In this document: positions 54,207 to 62,139 of the stretch, piece by piece | How the letters are laid out: each line of letters begins with the position of its first letter | Position numbering within the stretch: the first letter of the stretch is position 1 | Position numbers and translations under genes: made by a program | Notes under the pieces: generated by a model | The model's input: only the letters and a program-made list of their open reading frames with translations | The model's database searches: none | What the model was told of the DNA's origin: nothing | Source: Symmachiella dynata | GTDB lineage: Bacteria > Planctomycetota > Planctomycetia > Planctomycetales > Planctomycetaceae | DNA length: 64,000 nucleotides | Direction of reading: 5' to 3' | Assembly (NCBI RefSeq): GCF_007747995.1 | Contig: NZ_CP036276.1 | Coordinates: forward strand, 2,347,001-2,411,000

Positions 54207-54264
54207 CGGATTCCTGTTCCACAGAAGAGGGGAATGATCGTTGATCGCAAGAATAGCGCAGTCA

Positions 54265-54912
54265 CTATTGCGCGTTCGGCGAGAGCTTGAAGGGCAGGGC
54301 GGGTGAACTGTTGCCTTGATTTGGTGTGGGACGCGTCACGATGTAAGGCGAATCGTTTGAGCGCGCATCTTGCCGCAGTCGTGGATTGTCGGTCATCACC
54401 CGTGCGACTTGTGACTCCAGCCAAGAGTTGCGCACACCCGTTGTCGTTCCATCGGGAGTGACTTCCGCCCGTACGCGATAGTAAAAGTGGACATCTTTTG
54501 GCTCTGCGTAATTCTGTGCCCAAACGTTGTCGGGGACATTGAATTTTTTAGGCCACGATTTTTCGACAACCAGAATGCGTAGCATCTCTTCGTGTGAAGT
54601 ATGCCGTAAAATGTTGGCGGCAATTTTTCCGGTGAACATGTTGTGCGCGTCATAGTCCTGCCGCGACCCGGTCGCGAACGGCACAAAGTCTCCCCAGGGA
54701 GCCGGGGTCAGTCGATAAAAATCGCCGCTTTCTCCTTCAGCAATCAGATGCATTTCGCTGGAATGCGCCGACCAACCGCAAAACATATCCCAAACAATGA
54801 AATACATTGCAGGGTGCGATCCCACGCCGAAGGTGAATGTATGCGCCAAAAAACCGACGGTCAGAGCGCCGAGATAGCAGCAAATAAAAGCTGTGGCTAA
54901 CCACTTTTTCAT
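54265..54912 (-). CDS. Hypothetical exported protein, first gene of the HTTM operon
   Basis: 215 residues from ATG 54912, nine bases after AAGGG; an earlier ATG at 54921 overlaps that site. One N-terminal helix (about 5-25) is followed by a soluble domain with FYRLTPAPWGDFVPFATG and WAQNYAEPKDVHFYYRVRAE blocks. The gene stops 58 bp ahead of the HTTM start. The same neighbours suggest a shared role, but no family is recognised. Confidence 0.7.
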   Translation of the reverse strand: MKKWLATAFICCYLGALTVGFLAHTFTFGVGSHPAMYFIVWDMFCGWSAHSSEMHLIAEGESGDFYRLTPAPWGDFVPFATGSRQDYDAHNMFTGKIAANILRHTSHEEMLRILVVEKSWPKKFNVPDNVWAQNYAEPKDVHFYYRVRAEVTPDGTTTGVRNSWLESQVARVMTDNPRLRQDARSNDSPYIVTRPTPNQGNSSPALPFKLSPNAQ

Positions 54913-55235
54913 GGGCGACATCCCTTCCTTGGTTGCCGGTTTCCGACGAATCGCCACGAGGCGCAGCGATCAAACGGGCGGGAATATCTTAAATTCTCTC
55001 TGGTAGGTCAAGACGAGGTTGTCCGGAATTGTGCGGCTCACCCCGCAACAACCGCTTTACCCCGTCGCCGGTGGCGATTATCGTTGCCTTAAGAAACTGG
55101 CAGCGAATCCGAAATTCTATCTCAAAATTTTGCTCCACATCGATTCATCGAACGTTGTCCTGAAAGATACTCTGTTCAACGACAACTCAATCCCCCTGGT
55201 TCCCGTCACCTATGTCACGACAAACGAGGCGCCAA

Positions 55236-56618
55236 ATGCGGAAAACCATCATAGGAATCGGTATCGTAGCTGCACTGGCTACGCTGCCCTTTCTGGTGCC
55301 CGCCATCTACCACCAATTCACAGCCTTTCCCAAGTCAATCATGATTGCCAGTGGTCCTCAAGAAGGGCAATATCAACAAATCGCCGCAGATCTGGCCAAG
55401 GAGATCGAGAGCCAGCTTGGGATTGAGGTGAAGTTGGAGCAGGAGACGCATGGTTCGCTCGACAACCTGCGGTTACTTCGTCAAGGCGATGTTGATTTTG
55501 CCTTGTATCAGCCCGGGACCGAACGTGTCCTGGACCCGGAACATTCCGACAGCAGCGAATTTCAACCGCGGTTTGTTGCCAACGTATATCCCGAAGTGAC
55601 GCATTGGTTCGTTCGCCGCGGATCGGGAATTAAAACGCCGGGGGATCTAGTCGGGCGGAAGGTGGCGCTCGGCGAAAAAACTTCCGGCGACTATGCGATG
55701 AGCAAGTTGTTGTTGAAGCACTTCGGCTTAAAAGAGTCGGATGTCGACGCCCAGTATCTAAGTTTCGTCGATGTCCGTAAGCAATTTGCTGCCGGGGAGC
55801 TCGACGCGGCCTTTATGACCCTCGGCACACACGCCAAAACCCTAACGCAGTTGGCCGAGGAAGAAACGTGCGACTTATTGACGATCCCCTATGCGGAAGC
55901 GTTCACTCGCAAACTCATTCTTCCCTCTCCGTATACGATTCCTGCAGGAATGTATGACTCCTATCCTTCGGCGTTTCCGAGCGACGATGTGCAGACCATT
56001 TCCATTCGCGCCAGTTTGTTAACCAACAATGGAGTCGATGCCAACTTAGTCGAGGCGGTGACCAGTATTTTTCTGTCCGAGAAGTTTTTGCTGGCAAACG
56101 ATCTAGGAGATCTGGTAGATGGCGGCAAAGCGGTGGCCATGCAAAAACCGGAATTCGAGATGCATCCCGGCGCCACAGCTTACTATGACCCCGAGCTCAA
56201 GCCGCTGCTGCCGACCGATTTTGTCGAGGCCACCGAAGGGATGCGGTCTTTTTTGGTCTCCTCATTGATCGCTGTCTTCCTGTTGTTTCGCTGGTACGCA
56301 TCAGTCGTTCGCCGCCGCAAGGAGCATTGGTTAGATCAGTGCATCAAATCGTTATTAGAAATCGAACGGCGACAAGTCGATCTCGATCAGAAGTCAGGCA
56401 CCGATGATTGCACGCGTCTGCAAAAACTACTCGACGAGGTCACCGATCTGCGGCAAGGCGCCCTGCGAAAAGTCTCGGCGCACGATCTCAGTGATGACCG
56501 CGCCGCCGATTGCTTTTTAGAAATGTGTCACGCACTCAGCGACAAAATCAACGCGAAAATTACCCGGCAACGATTGGAACGGCAATTCGAAGAATTAGGC
56601 GGGCGATTGGGCAAGTGA
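55236..56618 (+). CDS. TAXI-type substrate-binding protein with C-terminal helical extension
   Basis: 460 residues from ATG 55236 (GAGG six bases ahead). An N-terminal helix (about 4-22), then a periplasmic-binding fold: IMIASGPQEGQYQQIAADLA near 35, LLRQGDVDFALYQPG near 78, GDLVGRKVALGEKTSGDYA near 140. This is the TAXI family, which feeds TRAP transporters. A second membrane helix near 340-358 and a charged, probably coiled tail follow, which ordinary binding proteins lack. No TRAP permease lies nearby, so it may work as a sensor or tethered binder (inference). Confidence 0.82.
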   Translation: MRKTIIGIGIVAALATLPFLVPAIYHQFTAFPKSIMIASGPQEGQYQQIAADLAKEIESQLGIEVKLEQETHGSLDNLRLLRQGDVDFALYQPGTERVLDPEHSDSSEFQPRFVANVYPEVTHWFVRRGSGIKTPGDLVGRKVALGEKTSGDYAMSKLLLKHFGLKESDVDAQYLSFVDVRKQFAAGELDAAFMTLGTHAKTLTQLAEEETCDLLTIPYAEAFTRKLILPSPYTIPAGMYDSYPSAFPSDDVQTISIRASLLTNNGVDANLVEAVTSIFLSEKFLLANDLGDLVDGGKAVAMQKPEFEMHPGATAYYDPELKPLLPTDFVEATEGMRSFLVSSLIAVFLLFRWYASVVRRRKEHWLDQCIKSLLEIERRQVDLDQKSGTDDCTRLQKLLDEVTDLRQGALRKVSAHDLSDDRAADCFLEMCHALSDKINAKITRQRLERQFEELGGRLGK

Positions 56619-56632
56619 CAACGCGGAGAGCA

Positions 56633-57235
56633 ATGCTTGTTCAAGCCCCCGCAATCAAAACAGTTTCTCATAACACGAACGTGAACTTCATGGACAATAT
56701 CGGCCATTACCTTGTCGTCGATCTCGAAGCCACTTGTAGCAACGACGGTTCGATTCCGCGCGATAAAATGGAAACCATCGAAATCGGCGCCGTCATGGTC
56801 GAAGCTGAGAGCTTGCAACCGGTCGATGAATTTCAGTCATTCATCCGTCCTGTCCGGTACCGGCAGCTTTCCGATTTTTGTCGAGAGTTGACCTCAATCG
56901 CTCAACAGGAGGTCGATGCCGCGGAAGGGTTTTGTCAGGTCTTCTCGCGATTCGTCCAATGGTCCGTCGGATTCGCTGATCCGCTATTTTGCTCGTGGGG
57001 TGACTACGACCGGCACCAATTGCGTCAAGATTGCGCGCATCATGGCACGGCTTATCCTTTTGGCGACGAGCACCTGAACTTGAAAGCCCAGTTTTCCAAA
57101 AATTTAGGCATCCGCAAGCGTTTGGGAATGGCTAAGGCCATCCGCCGCGTTGGCCTGGAACTCACGGGGACGCACCACCGTGGCATCGACGACGCCCGCA
57201 ACATCGCCCGCCTGTTGCCACACATCGTGCGCTAA
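56633..57235 (+). CDS. DEDDh 3'-5' exonuclease
   Basis: 200 residues from ATG 56633 (GGAG just ahead; ATG 56690 is an alternative with no ribosome site). The DEDDh motifs are in order: YLVVDLEATC near 27, SWGDYDRHQL near 124, and the final HHRGIDDARNIARLL near 183 with His and Asp. It resembles the Eri-1/KapD-type exonucleases that trim RNA or DNA 3' ends. It starts 14 bp after the TAXI stop. Confidence 0.88.
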   Translation: MLVQAPAIKTVSHNTNVNFMDNIGHYLVVDLEATCSNDGSIPRDKMETIEIGAVMVEAESLQPVDEFQSFIRPVRYRQLSDFCRELTSIAQQEVDAAEGFCQVFSRFVQWSVGFADPLFCSWGDYDRHQLRQDCAHHGTAYPFGDEHLNLKAQFSKNLGIRKRLGMAKAIRRVGLELTGTHHRGIDDARNIARLLPHIVR

Positions 57236-57637
57236 GGCCGGCCGTGGCCCCATCGGCTGGTCAGCGCTTTAGCTTGCGCAAATGCAGCAAAACCAGCTGA
57301 GGTGACGCGCAGTCGCTGTGAGGTGTCGAAATATGGGCGCGTTGCCGCCCCGTGCGCCCATATTATGACTACATGTAAATCAATATGACTGCTCGCTGGT
57401 TGGTTCGTCATTGAAAGGGCGTGTGTTGCAAGTTGTTTCTGGGTAAATGGTTACGGGTATGTTTTTGCAGGGCATGGGTTTTGGCATGCTCGTTGCTTTA
57501 TGTCACTTACGTATCCGGCAGTCAGAACGAGCCGGTCAGGAAACACTAAAGGTCGCCAAATAAAAAAGCTGGTCGTGGAGGACACGGGGGCACGTAGCGG
57601 CGGCGGGAATCACACGAAACACACAAGGGGAACAACG
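57236..57637. other. Long leader upstream of the Arg/Asn-rich protein gene
   Basis: No gene. It is rich in GT sequence (57420-57500). The last 130 bases form an untranslated leader ending in AAGGGG before the ATG at 57638. No riboswitch pattern was recognised. Confidence 0.4.
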
Positions 57638-58297
57638 ATGAAGGCTTTTCAAATCTTTTTGACAGTGGCGGTCTTGGGTGGAATTGGCAACATGGCGGTC
57701 GAAGCGAAAGCTCAGAACCCCATCGTCGGTGGCGGCAGCCAGACCGATGTCTACTACGATCCCTTCAACGATCACACTTACGTCAAACGCGAACGCGTCA
57801 GCGTGCGTGAGAGTGCCTTCGATCCCGGTCGGATGTACGTCGATCCCGGTTCAAAACGTTACGTCGATCGCTACTTCCGTGACAACAACGGTCAGTTGGT
57901 TCGCGAATTTGGTTGGACCTGGACCAGCAACGGTCGTCCGCACGGTAAATTGACCCGCCAACGCGTCCGTCACTATTCGAATCCGCGTCCTGGTTGCAAC
58001 CGGCCGGGACCGGGTGGTGGAGTGACCATTGATGATCAAGATACCGTGGTCTTCAGTGTCGGAGGAAACAAGCGGCGTCCCAACAACAACCGACGACCTA
58101 AGTACAACGGTCGCCCTGGAAACAACCGTCGTCCCGGTGGCACGACCATCGATGATCGCAAAACCGTGATTTTCGATGCCAATAGCCGCAACAAAAACCG
58201 GAACCGGAATAACAACAACCGCAACAACAATCGGAAACGGACCGGGCGAAATCAATCCCGCAACGGTCGTCCCGCAATGTTCGGATCGATCCGATAA
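57638..58297 (+). CDS. Secreted Arg/Asn-rich protein with an internal repeat
   Basis: 219 residues. Signal peptide (about 1-25), a folded Tyr/Asp/Arg-rich part (about 28-115, with VYYDPFNDHTYVKRERVSV), and a low-complexity part with two copies of a unit: GGVTIDDQDTVVFSVGGN near 127 and GGTTIDDRKTVIFDANSR near 168, each followed by Arg/Asn runs. The basic ending suggests binding to an acidic polymer such as polysaccharide or DNA (inference). AAGGGG site ahead and a strong terminator after it: a single-gene unit, probably well expressed. Confidence 0.75.
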   Translation: MKAFQIFLTVAVLGGIGNMAVEAKAQNPIVGGGSQTDVYYDPFNDHTYVKRERVSVRESAFDPGRMYVDPGSKRYVDRYFRDNNGQLVREFGWTWTSNGRPHGKLTRQRVRHYSNPRPGCNRPGPGGGVTIDDQDTVVFSVGGNKRRPNNNRRPKYNGRPGNNRRPGGTTIDDRKTVIFDANSRNKNRNRNNNNRNNNRKRTGRNQSRNGRPAMFGSIR

Positions 58298-58337
58298 ATC
58301 GGAATCAACTGTAGATTGGCAACATGACAATTCCACG

Positions 58338-58375
58338 CGGCCGGCGAGAAACTATTTCTCGCCGGCCGTTTTTTT
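58338..58375 (+). terminator. Rho-independent terminator
   Basis: A 14-bp perfect stem (cggccggcgagaaa 58338-58351 pairing with tttctcgccggccg 58355-58368), 3-nt loop and a T7 run at 58369-58375. Follows the Arg/Asn-rich protein gene. Confidence 0.95.
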
Positions 58376-58415
58376 ATGAATCACATCTCAAAACGTAACG
58401 GGGGAGGCGGTTTTT

Positions 58416-58592
58416 ATGTCAAAACAGCGGCAAAATTCCCGTCTCAATATTCGGCTTGCTCGTTCTATGGAATTCCCTTACGATCCCCGTCAGTCGGCCA
58501 GTCAACACTTCTGGCTCTGTGGATTTTATCCCTGTCATATCACGGATTGGCCCGTCCGCCGATCGCTCGAGAGGAGCGATTCTCATCGATAA
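58416..58592 (+). CDS. Possible 58-residue leader ORF before the desaturase
   Basis: Starts at ATG 58416 eight bases after GGGGAGG, the best ribosome site in the region, and stops at TAA 58590-58592. The product (MSKQRQNSRLNIRLARSM at the start) is basic with no recognised family. It overlaps the likely start of the desaturase, so it could be a leader peptide coupling translation, or the relic of an earlier N-terminus now out of frame. Confidence 0.4.
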   Translation: MSKQRQNSRLNIRLARSMEFPYDPRQSASQHFWLCGFYPCHITDWPVRRSLERSDSHR

Positions 58593-59754
58593 TTCGCCAA
58601 GCTTACGCCCCGGAAGCTACTACGCTAAAGAGCTAAAACAGGTGCTTCCGCCTGAGGTGTTTGAGCGGAATCCGTGGCAACTCATGTGGCTGATCCCGCA
58701 TTTGACAATCATTGCCGCGTCGATCAGTGCCCTGCTATTGACCAATATCCATTGGGGGTATCGTCTATTATTAGCAGTGGCAATAGGCCACAGCTACGGG
58801 TGCTTGATGTATCTGGCGCATGAGATTTTGCATGGCACGGTCGTGAAAAATGGCACGCTGCAAAACTGGCTCAGCGGGATTTGCATGCTGCCGTACTGTA
58901 TCAGCCCCGAACATTGGAAGGCGTGGCACAATCGCTCGCATCACTGTCATACGTCAAAAACCGGCCGTGATCCCGATTCGTTCGGCGACGTTTACATGAA
59001 TCGCAAAGCCCCTTTTGCGAAATTCACGACGAAACTAGCTCCCGGCTCCGGCTATCTTCGCAGTTGGTTTTTCATGGGCTTTTGGTTTTCGTTCCACGCT
59101 CTGGTCACGTTATTTGTGCACAGCAAAGTCTTCGAATACTGGAAACCGGCACAGCGACGTAAGCAATTGGCGCTCTTTTCCGCCATGGTCGCGTTTTGGG
59201 CCGGAGTCGGATACGCCGTCGGCCCCTACAACTTTGCCTTCATCTACCTGTTGCCCATGGTTGTGGCGAATTGCGTGCAAATGTTTTACATCAGCACCAA
59301 CCATCTCTTCTGCGACGAGACGCAGGAAGAAAATGATCCGCTCATCAATTCGCTGACCGTTTCGACACCCCGTTGGGTGAGTTGGTTGCATCTGAATTTT
59401 GGCTACCACGTCGAACACCACGTCATGCCATACGCCAATTCCAAACATGCTCCCACGATTCAAGCAGCACTCAAGGAACATTTCGGCACGCGGTACCACG
59501 AAATGCCGCTCCAACAGGCGCTGCGTGTGTTGTATGAAACACCACCCGTGCATTTGAGCCGGCAGGAATTGGTCGATATGCGGACGGGCATTGTTTACAG
59601 CACGCTCGGCCCTAATGGCGAATTGCCCCAGGTTGTGGATCAAGTTGCCGTTCCGGTCCGTCCGCGCAAACGCGTGAAAAACCGACCAGCCGCAGTCGAT
59701 GTGCCTGTGACGGAAACACCCCCGGAAGATGGCGAGCAAAATCGGGCCGCTTAG
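58456..59754 (+). CDS. Membrane fatty acid desaturase
   Basis: Up to 432 residues. The three His boxes of the family are present: HEILHG, HNRSHHCH and HVEHHVMPY, with about four membrane helices between them. It introduces a double bond into membrane lipids using di-iron and oxygen. The start is not settled: the open frame begins with TTG 58456, but protein-like sequence begins at about DNSPSLRPGSYYAKELK. AGAGGAG sits eight bases ahead of an ATC codon at 58585, and no ATG or good GTG/TTG fits there. The C-terminal tail is Pro/Arg-rich. Confidence 0.88.
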   Translation: MLVLWNSLTIPVSRPVNTSGSVDFIPVISRIGPSADRSRGAILIDNSPSLRPGSYYAKELKQVLPPEVFERNPWQLMWLIPHLTIIAASISALLLTNIHWGYRLLLAVAIGHSYGCLMYLAHEILHGTVVKNGTLQNWLSGICMLPYCISPEHWKAWHNRSHHCHTSKTGRDPDSFGDVYMNRKAPFAKFTTKLAPGSGYLRSWFFMGFWFSFHALVTLFVHSKVFEYWKPAQRRKQLALFSAMVAFWAGVGYAVGPYNFAFIYLLPMVVANCVQMFYISTNHLFCDETQEENDPLINSLTVSTPRWVSWLHLNFGYHVEHHVMPYANSKHAPTIQAALKEHFGTRYHEMPLQQALRVLYETPPVHLSRQELVDMRTGIVYSTLGPNGELPQVVDQVAVPVRPRKRVKNRPAAVDVPVTETPPEDGEQNRAA

Positions 59755-59775
59755 CCCCGCGCCGCTACGGTCCTG

Positions 59776-60078
59776 CTACCAACCGTAGTAGTAGCCATAG
59801 GCAGGCCGTTGATAGACGACCAACGGCCGCGGCCGGTAGACCGGTCTCGCATACACCGCGGTTAAAGGCGCATAGACCACAGGTGGTGGGTACTGGTAGG
59901 TGATGATCGGTGCTGTGTCGATCACCATGTACTCGGGGTAATACCACAGCGGCGGCTGCATGTAATACGAGGGTGGCGTGTAATAAATCACCTCGCCCGC
60001 TTTCGCCGGCTGCGTGTCGAAAGCATGCCCCACGGTGATCGCCGTCACCATCACGGTCAGCAGCAAGAATCGTCGCAT
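59776..60078 (-). CDS. Small secreted Tyr/Pro-rich protein
   Basis: 100 residues from ATG 60078 with a signal peptide (about 1-20). The mature part is very rich in Tyr and Pro (TPPSYYMQPPLWYYPEYM, YARPVYRPRPLVVY, YGYYYGW at the end). Such low-complexity secreted proteins are common in planctomycetes and may belong to the cell wall or matrix. G-rich sequence lies ahead of the start. It converges with the desaturase. Confidence 0.65.
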   Translation of the reverse strand: MRRFLLLTVMVTAITVGHAFDTQPAKAGEVIYYTPPSYYMQPPLWYYPEYMVIDTAPIITYQYPPPVVYAPLTAVYARPVYRPRPLVVYQRPAYGYYYGW

Positions 60079-60293
60079 CGTCCGCCCCCCCGTTTTGAAT
60101 ATTGCCGAGTGGTTGTCGCAACAGTGACGCTCTTCACGTCCGCATCGGAAAGTGTACCCTCCGTCATTTGGCCCTTTCCAGTGCAAAACGGATTTTTGGG
60201 CAGGGGAGGCGATCACGCTGGGACCGCTGCCCGCACGACGTTGTGCGCTGCTGAGCTACCGCAATGCTCGGGCGGGCGATATGATTACCGGTT

Positions 60294-60690
60294 CCGGAGT
60301 GGGCTAAGCGATCGCTGCGAGCCCCCAACTTGGGTTGGAAACAATTCAATGCGGGTCTCGGAGAGGAAAGTCCGGGCTTCATAGGGTACAGCGGTGGGTA
60401 ACGCCCACCGTCCGCGAGGATCGGGAAAGTGCAACAGAAAGAATACCGCCCGCAAGGGTAAGGGTGAAATGGTGGGGTAAGAGCCCACCGCGAGGCGGGT
60501 GACCGTCTCGGCATGGCAAACCCCGCTGGAAGCAAGACCAAGCAGAAAGCAGTTCCGGGAAGTCCGCTTCCCGGGCGCGGGTCGTCCCGGCTCGTTACGA
60601 CTTTCGGGTAGGTTGCTAGAGGCGGCGAGCAATCGTCGCCGTAGAGAAATGATCGCTCACGACACAACCCGGCTTACAGGCCCACTCCGG
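60294..60690 (+). ncRNA. rnpB: RNase P RNA
   Basis: The catalytic RNA that cuts tRNA 5' leaders. Recognisable class A elements: GAGGAAAGTCCGGGCTTCAT near 60363, ACAGAAAGAATACCGCCC near 60434, AAGGGTGAAATGGTGGGGTA and AGAGCCCACCGC near 60460-60490, and AGAAATGATCGCTC followed by AACCCGGCTTACAGGCCCAC near the end. The P1 helix is extended: ccggagtgggc at 60294-60304 pairs with gcccactccgg at 60680-60690, followed by a T-rich tract that should end transcription. Confidence 0.95.
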
Positions 60691-60771
60691 TTTTATTTTT
60701 TTGCGTCGGTGGCGGAAGAATGCTTAGCCACAGATCAAACACAGATCAAACACAAATGCCCGCGACCCGTA

Positions 60772-60790
60772 GGATGCGTCGCGACGCACC
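60772..60790. repeat. Palindrome GG(A)TGCGTCGCGACGCACC, copy 2
   Basis: ggatgcgtcgcgacgcacc, the same palindrome as 22744 with one extra A. Confidence 0.8.
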
Positions 60791-60859
60791 TTTCTCGCAT
60801 AGGACGCGTTGTGTTAAATGTTCTAAGACGTGGCCCAGGGAAAGCCCAGCTTGGTTAAA

Positions 60860-60956
60860 GAAAAACCTCACGCAAAGCCGCCAAGCTCGCAAAGAGCTTG
60901 CGGCACCGCCCGTCTTGTTATTTGGGTCTCTGTGCGAGGCTTTTTTCGGCAATGTG
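60860..60956. repeat. CCTCACGCAAAGCCGCCAAG hairpin repeat, copy 1
   Basis: aaaaacctcacgcaaagccg, then CCAAGCTCGCAAAGAGCTTG and a right arm ending GTGCGAGGCTTTTTT. Less perfectly paired than the copies at 61961 and 63376. Confidence 0.75.
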
Positions 60957-61254
60957 ATTTTGGTTTCATTGTGTCGGATGAAGTTACGGTCATGAAACTA
61001 CATGGCAACGGCTGGTACAACTGGCCCTACTTACTGATTACGCCAATTGACATATGGGCACATTATCGGTGCAATGGAACAACCGATGGTCCAAAAGTCG
61101 CTCAGGGGCAAACTCTACACGCGCGGATATCCGCACCATTGAATCTGGGGCATCCTCATGAAGCTTGACCGGCAAATCTCTGGGATTATCTGGAACCGGT
61201 TAAATACATAGATAGCCAGTACGGCGGATACCACAATCGGAGGCTCGATTCATT

Positions 61255-61836
61255 ATGTCTTTGTTCGACTTTTTCCGCAAAAAACCAGCCACGACACCAC
61301 CAGCCAATTCAGTACCGCTCGAACAATCCTCGTACGACATCGCGTACTTCATATTGCCTCAATATGTCTTTGGGCAATTTGACCGGCTCAAGGAACTCTG
61401 CGAGGACACGCCAACGGCTGCCGGCCCATTCTTCTATCTCTTAGCGTGTCAAGGCCGCCAAGTTGAACCAGACCTCGAGTCAGCTAAAGAGTTTCACTGG
61501 CGCAGCGGGACCTTCGATGACACGCGCAGTTATCTTGTTCTCGAATACCCAACCCCACCACCGTTCGACTTGGGAGACTCTGACCCGGTTTCGATGGCCG
61601 AATCTGGACAACTCATGGTACTTGCGCCGTACTACTCATTAATCCTGCATGGCGGCAACGGAGAAATGCATTACTACATCCTTGGCCAAGCTCCGCTTGA
61701 TGGAGGGACAACGGTCAGGAAAATCTTAGGTGGGGGAGAGAACTGCAACCTTGGCCCCGGCCCGCCGCCTTCATTGGACGCGTTTTTCGATCGTGTTCGA
61801 AAGATCGACGCTATTACTAACTCCGACAGTGGCTAA
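61255..61836 (+). CDS. Hypothetical 193-residue soluble protein
   Basis: Starts at ATG 61255 with GGAGG about 11 bases ahead. A short basic beginning, then AYFILPQYVFGQFDRLKEL, a Pro-rich TPPPFDLGDSDPVS and LMVLAPYYSLILHGGNGEM and ending PPPSLDAFFDRVRKI. No signal, membrane segment or recognised family. It is flanked by intergenic repeats on both sides, so a single-gene unit that may have moved as a unit (inference). Confidence 0.65.
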   Translation: MSLFDFFRKKPATTPPANSVPLEQSSYDIAYFILPQYVFGQFDRLKELCEDTPTAAGPFFYLLACQGRQVEPDLESAKEFHWRSGTFDDTRSYLVLEYPTPPPFDLGDSDPVSMAESGQLMVLAPYYSLILHGGNGEMHYYILGQAPLDGGTTVRKILGGGENCNLGPGPPPSLDAFFDRVRKIDAITNSDSG

Positions 61837-61923
61837 CAATGCGATAAAGTGACGGCGCGGAGCCAGGTGAGGATTCTTTGCCACAGATGGAACACAGATC
61901 AAACACAGATGCCCGCGCCCCGT

Positions 61924-61945
61924 AAGGTGCGTCGCTACGCACCTT
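61924..61945. repeat. Palindrome AAGGTGCGTCGCTACGCACCTT, copy 3
   Basis: A near-perfect palindrome of the same family as 22744, with a T at one central base. Confidence 0.8.
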
Positions 61946-61960
61946 TCTCGCTGGGCGAAA

Positions 61961-62057
61961 GAAAAACCTCACGCCAAGCCGCCAAGCTCGCAAAGAGCTT
62001 GCGGCACCGCCCGACATGTTCTTTGCGGCCTTTGCGGCTTGGCGTGAGGCTTTTTTT
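61961..62057. repeat. CCTCACGCAAAGCCGCCAAG hairpin repeat, copy 2
   Basis: Left arm gaaaaacctcacgccaagcc, right arm tttgcggcttggcgtgaggc plus T7. The two arms form a long stem, followed by a T-run that would act as a terminator for the 193-residue protein gene. Confidence 0.85.
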
Positions 62058-62139
62058 GAATTGAAGTAAGTCCGACTGTGCCGGAGGAAAACGCCGTCGC
62101 ACAGCTCCACGGTAACGACGTTACTGAAAGGACGATTCT

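Larger units (their letters stand above)
60691..61254. other. Repeat-rich intergenic region
   Basis: Contains CACAGATCAAACACAGATCA elements (60729), palindrome copy 2 and hairpin repeat copy 1 (both listed separately), and no supported gene. GGAGG near its right end serves the next gene. Confidence 0.5.
61837..62139. other. Repeat-rich intergenic region
   Basis: Contains a CACAGATGGAACACAGATCA element (61882), palindrome copy 3 and the complete hairpin repeat copy 2, each listed separately. AAAGGA at the right end serves the LRR gene. Confidence 0.5.

Noticed and set aside
59110-59739. 209-codon minus-strand frame opposite the desaturase
   Set aside because: His/Arg-rich antisense shadow; the desaturase His boxes decide the strand.
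60164-60667. 167-codon minus-strand frame
   Set aside because: It is antisense to rnpB, whose conserved elements explain the sequence.
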